A stretch of DNA of 34,935 bases from Chloroflexota bacterium (GCA_016215025.1 JACRMI010000068.1:1-34935), one strand, 5' to 3'; shown: positions 25,301 through 33,125, counted from the stretch's first letter. Numbers and translations: made by a program. The notes: generated from the sequence alone by a model not told the origin.

Positions 25301-25360
25301 CATCACCAGCGCCAGTCGTTCATCGCGCTCATCGATTGTCTCGTTGGTGCGAATGAGCAT
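22334..25360 (-). CDS. Soluble multi-PAS/GAF sensor histidine kinase (HisKA_3 type, 1008 aa)
   Basis: ATG 25360 has AGGAGG 6 nt upstream; a longer open frame before it overlaps the leader hairpin. Domains in order: PAS/PAC (~14-133, ends GSHTDITDRKQIEE), GAF (~150-310), GAF (~320-485, with GSCGTACYRRERVIVEDI and GFRACWSEP), PAS (~493-612), a coiled coil, GAF (~645-795), then the NarX-type dimerisation domain with the phospho-His in SRLARELHDSVTQSLYS, and the ATPase domain (QEALNNVIRHAHA, DDGIGFD, GLGLRGMRERV, GKGTQVVVRVP). No transmembrane helix is seen, so it senses cytoplasmic signals. The second GAF is of a common type. It is coupled to the response regulator gene downstream. Confidence 0.93.
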   Translation of the reverse strand: MLIRTNETIDERDERLALVMCATNDGIWDWDLKTNQVYFSLRWKAMLGYADDEIGNTFDDWRNLVHPDDAERALALIQEYLQGKTPSYELEHRLKHKDGSYRWALARGIALRDAQGTPYRMLGSHTDITDRKQIEETLQARLKFERLITSISSEFINLAPDEIDSGIAHALQAIGEFSHVDRSYVFLMASDGATMDNTHEWCAAGIESFIAKLKSVPIETFSWLMTRLKRLEVVHVPSLDALPPEASAEKKEFEIEKIQSLLAVPMVCRGTLVGFLGLDSVLTEKTWVDDTIALLRIVGEIFANALEHKREQTHQAGQRQFLELLATGGNFSEMLHTLIRIVEEQWRGMLGLILLLDDDGKHLHIGASVSLPKDYVDSIEGLEIGPMVGSCGTACYRRERVIVEDILTDPRWDGLRSLAVEYGFRACWSEPVIASNGQVVGTFAMYYRQPRVPTQDELRTIATAAHLVGIAIEYQRSQEALRKSEMRFRAVFEGAPIGIHVTEWDANATDWHNHTIQSNCAYQQILGYTGDELAHMRLEAFTHPEDAVQDRLLYQELLDGKRDSYQLEKRYVAKDGKSFWGRYSASIVRSANADPQMMIGMVENIDEQKQAQQALQAAYQTLERRVEERTRELAALNSIAATVSQSLNLGKIMCDALDQTMQVCGMDAGAAYELDDGSQSLVLSAASGLSAEFKQRMGMRVPLSVALPGQTLSAERILEWQVARDYPESEAKTQVLRADFQSLFTVPLVAKSKIVGAFGLSSKTPRTLTADESALLSAIGQQVGIAIENARLYKQAQQLATTAERSRLARELHDSVTQSLYSVMLYAEAATRSLAEKEIGEASDFLNELRDTAQDALREMRLLIFELRPPALEKNGLIAALRTRLNAVEGRGGMKTELRVNDDRLVEQLPFSMQEELYHIVQEALNNVIRHAHAQSVQVCVQFSQNEIHLQVSDDGIGFDLENASERSGLGLRGMRERVQRIGGTVQIESAPGKGTQVVVRVPVGGEK

Positions 25361-25384
25361 ATGCGCCTCCTGCCTACCGAGAAG

Positions 25385-25426
25385 AAAAAAAGACCAACCC
25401 GCCTTGGCGCGTGCCAAAACGGGTTG
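25385..25426 (-). terminator. Terminator-like hairpin in the kinase-1 leader
   Basis: Minus strand: CAACCCG with CGGGTTG as outer stem, TTGGC/GCCAA as inner stem (25395-25426), followed by a run of seven Ts (25385-25391). It lies between the promoter and the kinase start codon, so it can act as an attenuator, or it marks the 3' end of a ~120-nt small RNA. Confidence 0.7.
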
Positions 25427-25508
25427 TAGATATGCGTGCGCGTGGGGCGGATGCCCACCGCGAGCCAATCATTGTCAGCCGCACAACTGCACAAGGATTC
25501 CTGGCTTA

Positions 25509-25537
25509 ATTATATCACGCTTCTGCGGTATCACCAA
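25509..25537 (-). promoter_or_regulatory. Sigma-70-type promoter for kinase 1
   Basis: Minus strand: TTGGTG at 25532-25537, a 17-nt spacer, then a perfect TATAAT at 25509-25514. The left end of the dead insertion sequence lies only 18 nt upstream of the -35. Confidence 0.65.
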
Positions 25538-25555
25538 AGTAAAACTATTAAGGAA

Positions 25556-25575
25556 GTGCATTTCAGTTTGGGTGC
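25556..25575 (+). repeat. Left inverted repeat of the ISKra4-like element
   Basis: This 20-nt end contains TTTCAGTTTGGGTGC and matches the right end in 16 of 20 positions when inverted. Confidence 0.7.
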
Positions 25576-25619
25576 AAATGATGGCATAATGCGAACATCC
25601 CACTGACGAGGTCATTGCC

Positions 25620-26954
25620 ATGAAACGCTCTGCAAAAAACCGAATTGCTAAACCAACACGCGCAGAAATGAAAGCGCACTTGTTAGCCTAAGCCGATGCT
25701 AAGATTGACCAATTTTTGGATTGGGTGGAAAAGACCGAGCGTCCGAACCTTACCCAGATCGAAGACACGGTGTTGGAGTTTCGACGGCAAATCGGTCAAA
25801 CCATGGCGAACACCGCTCTACAAGCTCAAGTCCCAGTGCATCCAGTTCCCGGACCACGGTGTCCCACCTGTAATCGCGAGATGCACTTCAAGGACGACAA
25901 AGCCAAAACCATTACGTCGCGTGTGAGCGACCTCAAACTTCAGCGCAGTTATTACTACTGTTCGCACTGTGACCAGGGTCTTTTCCTCCCTCGACCAGCA
26001 GCTTGAACTCTTTGAACGCACTTGTAGTGAAGCCGTCGCGAAACTCGCGGTCGCGTTGTGTGGGCGGCTGACGCCTGCGGACACCGAAACGATTCTGAAG
26101 CAACTGGGCGGCATCACCTTTTCCGACACCAGTGTGTGGCGGCGCGTGCAAACGTGGGGTGCCAAACTCAAAGCCTTGGAAGTACTCCGCCAAGCTGCTG
26201 CGACCGCGTTGCCCCAACGCGGCACGGTCGGTCCCAGCGCGGTCCCGCTCTCGAAAAAGATGGGGGTGGGCATGGATGGCGTGTTGATTTCCTTGCGTAA
26301 GGAAGGCTATACCGAAGTTAAAGTCGGGTGCGTTTTTGATATTGTGCAACGTCCCGAAAAAGACCCTGAAACGGATAAGGTGATTTAACGTGCTCACGCG
26401 GTGAACCTCACCTACACAGCTGTGTTGGGTGGACCTGACCGCCTTGGGAAAGCCATTTGGACCGAAGCGGAGCGGCGTCAATTTCCCGATGTGCTTGATA
26501 ACTTGCTCATCGCCGATGCCGCCCAGTGGATTTGGGCAATGTGGTCCCCGAGCATTTTGGCACGAGTCGCCAAGCGGTCGATTGGTATCATGCGACGGAA
26601 CATCTCCACACCGTCGCCCACCTTGTTTATGGCGAGGGGACGGCGCAAGCCCAACGCTGGGTCAAAGCGATGGAACACCCCTTGTATCAAGGGCACGCGT
26701 GGTGGGTAGTGCAAACGATTCAAGACCTGGCACACGCCCATCCCACGCTCGCTGAAAAACTCCAAACCGAGGCCGGTTACTTTGAAAAGAACCAACGGCG
26801 GATGCAATATTCGGAATTACGCGAAGACGGTTTTCCGATTGGCAGTGGCATGGTCGAGAGCGGGTGCAAACAACTCCGCGCGCGTTTCACTGGTGCCGGC
26901 ATGCGGTGGAGTCGTTCTGGCGCTGAGAACGTGATCCCCCTTCGGACCGCATAA
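25620..26954 (+). pseudogene. ISKra4-family transposase, disrupted
   Basis: Starting at ATG 25620, the frame meets TAA at 25689-25691. It continues with a coiled N-terminal region and the zinc-ribbon (CPTCNREMHFKDD, YYYCSHCDQG). It shifts frame near 25985 into SSLDQQLELFERT, stops at TAA 26386-26388, resumes with LGKAIWTEAERRQFPD, and shifts again near 26530 to a frame with QAVDWYHATEHLH and GSGMVESGCKQLR. The three putative DDE acidic residues are still visible in GMDGVLISL, LLIADAAQWIW and GMVESGCK. The order and motifs match ISKra4 transposases. It cannot be translated as one protein. Confidence 0.85.
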
Positions 26955-26998
26955 CTCTGTGATCGCTTTGATGAACTGTGGACTGCCGTTCACAAGTC

Positions 26999-27018
26999 GC
27001 CCCCAAACTGAACTGTGC
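26999..27018 (-). repeat. Right inverted repeat of the ISKra4-like element
   Basis: This is the inverted counterpart of 25556-25575, containing CCCCCAAACTGAA. Confidence 0.7.
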
Positions 27019-27122
27019 GATTCGCACAGGGGTCAGGAAGAGTTTTTTCTATCCAGGCATTCCAGAGAGCCATTTTCGGTCTTGACAATCCAACACATCT
27101 GTGCACCCGTCGTGAGGGCAGA

Positions 27123-27151
27123 TTGCACAAAACAAACAAGCGCGGTATAAT
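27123..27151 (+). promoter_or_regulatory. Sigma-70-type promoter for kinase 2
   Basis: TTGCAC at 27123-27128 and a perfect TATAAT at 27146-27151 are separated by exactly 17 nt of A-rich spacer. Transcription should start near 27158. Confidence 0.75.
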
Positions 27152-27157
27152 CGCCTA

Positions 27158-27285
27158 GACGAAGTGTAGATGTTGACCTGGCGGTGATTAAAGTGGAATG
27201 TAACCAAACGAGACCACTGCTTGCCAGACACGGTGCGATGCTGTTGCCCGCTCTGGTCTATCATCAGGGCGGGATTTTGTTTTCC
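27158..27285 (+). promoter_or_regulatory. Structured leader with terminator hairpin before kinase 2
   Basis: Nested pairings are visible: GTGT/ACAC (27164-27167 and 27228-27231), CTGGC/GCCAG (27178-27182 and 27223-27227) and AGTGG/CCACT (27192-27196 and 27214-27218). A terminator follows: CCCGCTCTG (27247-27255), 9-nt loop, CAGGGCGGG (27265-27273, one G-U) and ATTTTGTTTT. AGACCA (27211-27216) can instead pair with TGGTCT (27254-27259), which would break both the upstream domain and the terminator. This is the logic of a riboswitch or attenuator. No known RNA class is recognised. Confidence 0.5.
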
Positions 27286-27330
27286 GCCTGAAGCAGTTAA
27301 TTGCCCCTTGCCAGTTGATTGAGAAATTCG

Positions 27331-29841
27331 ATGTTTGATTTACGCACGTCCATAGTTCGATGGGTCTCTGTTCTGCGCTGGGTTCTTCCTCTCACCCTCG
27401 CCCTGCTCGGCGTGGGATATGTCATAGTTGAAGAGGTACTTGTTCAACAACATTCTCCCCTTGAACACGAAGTGCTCCGAACTCTGTTTGTGATCAGCGT
27501 GGTGGATCCCACCTTGGCTTGGCTCCTGTTGCACTGGACATTAAGAATTGCCATCGCCGAGGAAGAAGCACGGCGAGAATTAGCATTCCGCAACCGGGAA
27601 TTAGCCGCACTCAATGCCATTAGCGAAGTCACCGGTCAATCTTTGCACCTCGAAGATATTCTCGAAACGGCTCTCGCGAAGATTGTCGAGTCCATGGGAT
27701 TGTCGTCCGGCGAAATTCGCATAGTTGAACGGGATAACTTGATCCTCAAGGCAGCGCATGGTATGTCCCCAGTCAACACCGAAGAAAAAATCGTGCGACT
27801 CGGCCAATGCTTGTGCGGCAAATGCGCGCAAACTCGCAAATCCTTCAGTGTGTCCAATCTTCCCTTTGAACCCGCGTTCGTGCAAACCCCCTGTGCTCAA
27901 GCCGGTTTCCGTTCGATCCTGACGGTGCCGATGATCACCAAAGACCAAGTGATCGGCGTCATATTGTTGGCGAGTCGTAATCCAACCCCGATCGCTCTCG
28001 CGGACCAACAGATTTTGAACGCGATTGGAAGCCGGGTTGCCATGGCGGTTGAAAATGCGCAACTCTATACTCATGCGCGCCGCCGCGCCTTGCATCTCGA
28101 AACGGCAAGCCTGATTGGACAACGGATGACTGCCCTCATGGATCTGAATACTCTTTTGGCAGAAGCCGCGCGAGTAATCCGCAGCAAGTTTGGCTACTAT
28201 CATACGCACATCTTCCTCGTCGACGAAGAAAGTAATGAACTCACGCTTCACGAAGCAAGTGGTCCATCCTCCGATGAACTCAAGGCGCATGGTTTGCGAT
28301 TGAAAATCGGTGAACAGGGCATCACGGGCTGGGCGGCGCATACCGGTCAAACCCTTGTCTGCAATGACGTCAGTCGCGAACCGCGTTATTTCAAGACCGG
28401 CTTGGTGCCCCATACCAAAGCAGAACTCGCCGTTCCACTCCGGGTGGGGAATCGAATTCTCGGCGTATTGGACATTCAAAGCGATAAGCTAGATGTATTC
28501 GATAAAGAAGATGTGATCGTTATGCAAATCTTGGGCAATCAGATCGGGATCGCCATTGAAAACGCGCGCCTCTTTCAGGAAACGCGTCGTCGTTACGATG
28601 CGATGGTCGCCCTGCACCAAACCTCCCTCGATATGATTTCGCAACTCGATCTGCCCAAATTATTGGAAGGGTTGTTGCAGCGCGGGGCAGAACTCTTAGG
28701 CGCACAGGGTGGCGCGCTTTTTCTGCTGGATGCGACTCGAAAAAATATCTACAACGTCGCCAATTACAACACTTGGAAAGATTTTCGTTGGCTGACTATG
28801 CGTCTCGGCGAGGGGGCAATAGGCAAAGCGATTCAGACCGGCGAGCCGATGATCGTGAACGATTATACCACCTGGGAGGGTAGGGTCGCCCAACTTGCCG
28901 ATTCCCCACAGACCCGCGTCATTAGTGTTCCGCTCAGATGGAGAGACCAAATTATCGGCGGCATAAATATTGTAGGCGCTCGTGAAAGCAGACTTTTCGA
29001 CAAGAATGATATTTGGTTATTGAGCCAATTTGCCGATCTGGCAGCCATCGCCGTCAAGAATGCCGAACTGCACACGCACGTTAGAGAGTCCAGTCAAGAG
29101 CTTGAACAAAAAGTTTTGCTGCGGACTGATGAGTTAGCCAAGGCGCGAGACGAGATCGCGGACAAAGCCGAACAATTGCGAATGCTGCTCGCCAAGACCA
29201 TCGATATTCAGGAACAAGAACGTGCGCGGATTGCGCGGGACATGCACGATGGAGTTATCCAACTTTTCAGCGCGGCGCGATATGAATTGCAGGCAGCCAA
29301 AGTGGTCGCCCGGTCAGGACTGGTGGATAGTGCCGAAGGGAAAGTGGATACGGCCTTTGGGGTGCTTGAGGAAATGGAAAAGGAAATTCGGCGAGTCATT
29401 TACGACTTGCATCCGCCGATATTGGATGCGATTGGTCTGGCCCCGGCACTTGAGAAATACATTCAGAGGTTCCGCCAAGTCTCTGGAATTGCGTGTGAGA
29501 TGCAAGTAATAGGCAAACCCTACCGCTTACCCGCTCCCGTAGAGATCGCATTTTTTAGGATCGTGGAAGAAACGCTTCAAAATGTGGTCGCCCACGCTGC
29601 CGCGCAATCATCGCGGGTTATTGTGAATTATGAGCCGACTACCTTCTGGGTTAAGGTACAAGACAACGGCAACGGATTCGATATGAAACAATGGAGCGAA
29701 GAAACCGAAGGCAATCATCTGGGACTCGTCGGCATGTCCGAGCGAATGCAGAATCTGGGCGGAGAAATGGAAATCTGCTCCGAACTGGGACAAGGAACGT
29801 GCCTGACCTTCCGTCTACCGGTTGTACAGGAGGAGAACTAG
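27331..29841 (+). CDS. Membrane-anchored GAF-domain sensor histidine kinase (HisKA_3 type, 836 aa)
   Basis: ATG 27331 was chosen; a TTG four codons earlier is also possible, and neither has a strong ribosome site. Two transmembrane helices lie at ~15-32 and ~48-70 with a very short outside loop. Three GAF domains follow (~88-235, 250-405, 412-575), then a coiled coil (~580-625), the NarX-type dimerisation domain with phospho-His in RARIARDMHDGVIQLFSA, and the ATPase domain (EETLQNVVAHAAA, QDNGNGFD, GLVGMSERMQNLGG, GQGTCLTFRLP). GAF1 carries a Cys cluster GQCLCGKCAQT (Cys160, 162, 165) plus Cys further on, which could bind a metal or sense redox state. The response regulator gene follows directly. 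Confidence 0.92.
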   Translation: MFDLRTSIVRWVSVLRWVLPLTLALLGVGYVIVEEVLVQQHSPLEHEVLRTLFVISVVDPTLAWLLLHWTLRIAIAEEEARRELAFRNRELAALNAISEVTGQSLHLEDILETALAKIVESMGLSSGEIRIVERDNLILKAAHGMSPVNTEEKIVRLGQCLCGKCAQTRKSFSVSNLPFEPAFVQTPCAQAGFRSILTVPMITKDQVIGVILLASRNPTPIALADQQILNAIGSRVAMAVENAQLYTHARRRALHLETASLIGQRMTALMDLNTLLAEAARVIRSKFGYYHTHIFLVDEESNELTLHEASGPSSDELKAHGLRLKIGEQGITGWAAHTGQTLVCNDVSREPRYFKTGLVPHTKAELAVPLRVGNRILGVLDIQSDKLDVFDKEDVIVMQILGNQIGIAIENARLFQETRRRYDAMVALHQTSLDMISQLDLPKLLEGLLQRGAELLGAQGGALFLLDATRKNIYNVANYNTWKDFRWLTMRLGEGAIGKAIQTGEPMIVNDYTTWEGRVAQLADSPQTRVISVPLRWRDQIIGGINIVGARESRLFDKNDIWLLSQFADLAAIAVKNAELHTHVRESSQELEQKVLLRTDELAKARDEIADKAEQLRMLLAKTIDIQEQERARIARDMHDGVIQLFSAARYELQAAKVVARSGLVDSAEGKVDTAFGVLEEMEKEIRRVIYDLHPPILDAIGLAPALEKYIQRFRQVSGIACEMQVIGKPYRLPAPVEIAFFRIVEETLQNVVAHAAAQSSRVIVNYEPTTFWVKVQDNGNGFDMKQWSEETEGNHLGLVGMSERMQNLGGEMEICSELGQGTCLTFRLPVVQEEN

Positions 29842-30483
29842 ATGGACACGATTCGGGTCATGATCGTGGACGATCATCCAACGGTGCGGCGCGGCTTGAT
29901 TAGTCTACTCTCGAGCTATCCCGACCTTGAAATTGTCGGCGAGTTCGACGATGGGATGATGGCCTTACGCGCAGTGGAAGAACAAAATCCCGATGTTATC
30001 CTGCTCGACATTCAACTGCCGGGTCCCAATGGCGTGGACATTGCCCTCTTGATTACACAAAAAAAACCAGAGACCAAGATCATCATCTTGACCGCATTCG
30101 ACAATGACGAGTATCTTATTGGCGCTCTAAGCGCAGGTGCGCATGCCTACCTGCTGAAAAATTCCTCGAATGAAACCGTGGTTGAAACGATACGGCAGGT
30201 GCATGAGGGCAAGCGATTGCTATCGCCTTCGTTGGTCGATCCGGTGATTCGACAGTTGCAGACGTTAGCGCGCGCGCACGTCCGCCGCGAATTCCAGTTG
30301 ACCGATGAAGAGGTCAAGGCAATGAAAATGATTGCCGCCGGGTCGACGAATGAAGAAATTGCGAGGGAAATGTACTGGAGCGATCGAACCGCCAAACGCA
30401 AGGTCGAAGAGATCATTGCCAAGTTGGGCGCACGGAATCGAACACAGGCAGTTGCCGAGGCGATCAAAAAGGGGTTGATCTAA
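29842..30483 (+). CDS. NarL/FixJ-family response regulator (pair 2)
   Basis: The ATG is immediately after the kinase stop codon, with AGGAGG inside the kinase's last codons, so it is the cognate partner. The receiver domain has VDDHP (Asp10-11), phospho-Asp56 in VILLDIQLPGPNG, IILTAF and YLLKNSS. The C-terminal helix-turn-helix is LuxR-like but diverged: AAGSTNEEIAREM is standard, while the recognition helix reads SDRTAKRKVEEIIAKLG where TVKxH is usual. It may bind an unusual site. The other pair in the window has the standard form. Confidence 0.92.
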   Translation: MDTIRVMIVDDHPTVRRGLISLLSSYPDLEIVGEFDDGMMALRAVEEQNPDVILLDIQLPGPNGVDIALLITQKKPETKIIILTAFDNDEYLIGALSAGAHAYLLKNSSNETVVETIRQVHEGKRLLSPSLVDPVIRQLQTLARAHVRREFQLTDEEVKAMKMIAAGSTNEEIAREMYWSDRTAKRKVEEIIAKLGARNRTQAVAEAIKKGLI

Positions 30484-30528
30484 ATCAATTCCTTCGCCAA
30501 AAAACCATTATATTTGGCTTGCAGAGAA

Positions 30529-30562
30529 AAGGTCCTGCGATTCAAAGGAATCGCAGGACCTT
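30529..30562 (+). terminator. 15-bp perfect hairpin ending the kinase-2 operon
   Basis: AAGGTCCTGCGATTC (30529-30543) and GAATCGCAGGACCTT (30548-30562) pair perfectly over a 4-nt loop, 46 nt after the response regulator stop. There is no long U-tract (TTGCTATTTC follows). Confidence 0.75.
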
Positions 30563-30684
30563 GCTATTTCGCCTCAATTGTCCCTTTCGGTCCAAAGAAT
30601 TGCCCCTGTTTGTCCTTACCGGGTGCTAAAAAATCGTATATGCTCAAAACTGACCCTTTATATTCTGTCGTGGGCAGGTCCTCT

Positions 30685-32139
30685 ATGCTGTTCAATTCCT
30701 TTTCCTTTCTCATTTTCTTCACGATCCTTGTCGTCGTCTATTATATTATCCCCCACCGATTCCGGTGGGTTCTGCTTGTCCTCGCCAGTCTCTACTTTTA
30801 TTCCACCTTCAATGTGGGCTACGTCTTGCTGTTGCTGGCTTCCGCGCTCGTTGCTTATGCGGCGGGCTTGGGGCTTGGCGCATCGCAAGGAATACGAAAA
30901 AAAGCCATCTTCATCGTTGGGGTGTTAGTCTCGCTCGCGCCACTCGTCGTCTACAAGTACGTTGACTTTTTCGCTGATTCTCTGAATGCGCTGGTAACGA
31001 GTGTGGGCGCGAGCGAGGAATCTCCGTTTCCCAAGTTGGGACTGCTCTTACCGGCTGGGCTTTCGTTCTTTACCTTTTCGTGCGTGAGTTATCTGATCGA
31101 TGTGTATCGCGGTCAGATTCCGGCGGAACGAAACGCCGGTCACCTCGCTTTGTATGTGTGCTTTTTCCCCAAACTCCTCGCCGGTCCGATCGAACGCGCC
31201 ACTGCGTTCTTGCCGCAACTCTTGCGCCCCGTGCGCCTCGATCCGGAAAATATTACGGCAGGCTTGCAACTGATAATGTGGGGGCTGTTCAAAAAAGTTG
31301 TTATCGCAGACCGCTTGGCGCTCCTCGTCGATGCGACGTACAAGCGTCCGTCGTTTGCCTCGCCCGTCGATCTCGTGATCGCCACGTATTTTTTTGCGTT
31401 TCAAATCTACTGCGATTTTTCCGGGTACTCGGACATTGCGATTGGCTTGGCGCGGGTGCTTGGAATCAATCTGATGGAGAATTTTCGCCGACCGTACTTG
31501 GCGTCATCTGTCCCCGAGTTTTGGGGCAAAGACCGCTGGCACATCTCATTGAACCGCTGGTTCCGCGATTATATGTATTTTCCGATGGGAGGCAGCCGCG
31601 TATCAAAGCTGAGATCGTATTTCAATCTGATGGCGGTCTTTGTGGTGAGCGGATTGTGGCACGGCGCGAATTGGACCTTTGTGATCTGGGGTGGGTTGAA
31701 TGCGGTGTACCAAATCGTTACTCTGGCAACCGGTGGAATCCGGGGCAAGATTGGAAAGATACTCCACCTATCACCGCCTGGCTGGCTCCACTCTCTTGTC
31801 GGTGGTCTTGTGACATTTCATTTGATCCTGATCGCTTGGGTGTTCTTTCGCGCAGCATCGTTCGATGACGCTGTAACAGTTTTCTCGCGCGTGGCGACCG
31901 CGCTTCCCAATTTGCCCACCATGTTCGCCGCTCGCCCCTACAGCGAAGATATTATCCTCTCCGTTGTGTTTATTGCTCTGCTCTTGCTCGTCGAAGTCAT
32001 CGATGAGCAGAGAACACTGTGGGAGCGATTGCGCGCCAGTCCGGTCTACGTGCGCTGGGCGTTTTATTACGCCGTGCTGGCTTGCCTGATTATTTTCGGC
32101 AAGTGGGGACTCGCGCAATTTGTTTACATGCAGTTCTAG
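30685..32139 (+). CDS. MBOAT-family O-acyltransferase (AlgI/DltB-like)
   Basis: The ATG at 30685 (MLFNSFSFLIFF) matches the usual AlgI-like start; upstream in-frame codons run back through the terminator hairpin and are unlikely to be translated. The 484-residue protein has about eleven transmembrane segments. Family motifs are clear: FPKLLAGPIERA, QIYCDFSGYSDIAIGLA, NFRRPYLASSVPEFWGKDRWH, SLNRWFRDYMYFPMGG and the catalytic His in VSGLWHGANWTF. AlgI-like enzymes pass acyl groups across the membrane to extracellular polysaccharides, with an SGNH protein completing transfer; exactly such a gene follows 23 nt later. Substrate polymer is unknown. Confidence 0.93.
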   Translation: MLFNSFSFLIFFTILVVVYYIIPHRFRWVLLVLASLYFYSTFNVGYVLLLLASALVAYAAGLGLGASQGIRKKAIFIVGVLVSLAPLVVYKYVDFFADSLNALVTSVGASEESPFPKLGLLLPAGLSFFTFSCVSYLIDVYRGQIPAERNAGHLALYVCFFPKLLAGPIERATAFLPQLLRPVRLDPENITAGLQLIMWGLFKKVVIADRLALLVDATYKRPSFASPVDLVIATYFFAFQIYCDFSGYSDIAIGLARVLGINLMENFRRPYLASSVPEFWGKDRWHISLNRWFRDYMYFPMGGSRVSKLRSYFNLMAVFVVSGLWHGANWTFVIWGGLNAVYQIVTLATGGIRGKIGKILHLSPPGWLHSLVGGLVTFHLILIAWVFFRAASFDDAVTVFSRVATALPNLPTMFAARPYSEDIILSVVFIALLLLVEVIDEQRTLWERLRASPVYVRWAFYYAVLACLIIFGKWGLAQFVYMQF

Positions 32140-32162
32140 AAATTGCAAAAGGATGATCGCCC

Positions 32163-33125
32163 ATGTCCAATTCCAATATCTTCGCCGATAGAAACGACAC
32201 CAAAAAATTTTTCCGCCAAGCCATCTTGTTCGTGCTGGTCGGACTTGTTCTCTACGTGATTCTCTATGCCGCCGCGGATCAATTGGTCTATCGGTACGCC
32301 AAACGCAATCGATTTTTCATGGTGAACACCGCGCCCATTCGCGATTACGATCACGTTTTTCTCGGCGCATCGCACGCAGTCGTCTTCGACTATGAAGATA
32401 TGAACGCGCGCCTCGAGCAAATGACCGGATCTCAAATCTTGAACCTTTCTGCGGTCGGCAGTGGCGTGGTGGTGAATCGATTGATGCTCGATTATTTCCT
32501 CGCCAATCATCAAACCAAGAACGTAGTCTACTTTGTCGACTCGTTCGCTTTTTACACGCCAGAGTGGAACGAAAAAAGGTTTCAAGATGTGCGGCTGTTC
32601 GATCGTGCGCCGTTCGATCCATCTCTTTTCCTAATTCTGTTTCAGAACCTGGACAGCCGCTGGTTGTCCTGGGACTATCTCAGTGGTTTCGCCAAGATCA
32701 ATAATGCCGACCGTTTCAAGCCGGACATCACCGAAGACGAGGCGACCAAGTTCGCCAAGACCTATCGTCCGCTCGCTCAGATCGACAAGCAGCGCATCGA
32801 GTATCTGTATCCCTCCGAGCTTGACCCGGCGGATTTTCGACGGTACCTGGGCGAATTTGAAAACATGATCCAGTTTTTGAAACACCACAACATTCGTCTC
32901 ACAGTCATCAAACCACCGATACCAACGCGCATCTACAAGATGCTTCCCAATGAAACCGAATTCGATCAGGCGCTGAAAACTATTCTTGATCGGAATGGTA
33001 TCGCGTTCCATGATTTCTCCCTAGTCAGCAACGAAGAAAAATTCTTTTTCAATCCTGACCACCTGAATCGGGATGGCGTCTTGAATTTCTACGATAAGAA
33101 CCTCAAGCAAGTCTTGACTCGATGA
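32163..33125 (+). CDS. SGNH-hydrolase-like partner of the MBOAT acyltransferase
   Basis: The ATG follows AAAGGATG. Residues ~17-38 form one transmembrane helix, leaving a large outside domain. The Ser of the GDSL/SGNH block I lies in VFLGASHAVVFD (Ser70), and the C-terminal Asp-x-x-His-like block reads FNPDHLNRDGV (Asp299, His300). The length (320) and pairing with an AlgI-type MBOAT match AlgX/AlgJ/DltD-like proteins that accept the acyl group and transfer it to the polymer. Blocks II and III are not obvious by eye, so the exact subfamily is open. Confidence 0.8.
   Translation: MSNSNIFADRNDTKKFFRQAILFVLVGLVLYVILYAAADQLVYRYAKRNRFFMVNTAPIRDYDHVFLGASHAVVFDYEDMNARLEQMTGSQILNLSAVGSGVVVNRLMLDYFLANHQTKNVVYFVDSFAFYTPEWNEKRFQDVRLFDRAPFDPSLFLILFQNLDSRWLSWDYLSGFAKINNADRFKPDITEDEATKFAKTYRPLAQIDKQRIEYLYPSELDPADFRRYLGEFENMIQFLKHHNIRLTVIKPPIPTRIYKMLPNETEFDQALKTILDRNGIAFHDFSLVSNEEKFFFNPDHLNRDGVLNFYDKNLKQVLTR

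Larger units (their letters stand above)
25361..25555 (-). promoter_or_regulatory. Kinase-1 leader region
   Basis: Minus strand: a promoter at 25509-25537 predicts a leader of about 140 nt from ~25502 to the ATG. It contains a strong hairpin (CGCGTGGGG with CCCACCGCG on the plus strand, 25439-25462) and then a terminator hairpin ending some 20 nt before the start codon. TTGGC at 25464-25468 (minus sense) could pair with GCCAA in the terminator stem, giving an alternative antiterminated fold. This is inferred from pairing by eye. Confidence 0.4.
25556..27018 (+). mobile_element. Degenerate ISKra4-family insertion sequence (~1.46 kb)
   Basis: A broken ISKra4-type transposase is bounded by imperfect 20-bp inverted repeats (25556-25575 and 26999-27018) with 16 of 20 matches, including the shared core TTCAGTTTGGG. 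No target-site duplication is clear. The element sits between two divergently transcribed kinase genes. At least two stop codons and two frameshifts show it is inactive. Confidence 0.8.
27019..27330 (+). other. Intergenic promoter and leader of kinase 2
   Basis: These ~310 nt contain no gene. They hold the promoter at 27123-27151 and the structured leader with its terminator hairpin, listed separately. Upstream of the promoter nothing is recognised. Confidence 0.6.

Noticed and set aside
27158..27285. 6S RNA or another known RNA class
   Set aside because: GATGTT and GC-rich arms recall 6S RNA, but the closing 3' strand and the length are missing. Cobalamin, ykkC and ZTP consensus elements were also looked for by eye and not found.
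27601..28479. 292-codon open frame on the minus strand inside kinase 2
   Set aside because: It is fully antisense to well-conserved GAF domains, has His/Arg-rich composition with no domain, and no ribosome site. It is a codon-bias shadow.
31080..31868. 262-codon plus-strand frame inside the MBOAT gene
   Set aside because: It is an alternative frame of a clear acyltransferase; Arg/Ser-rich and without motifs.
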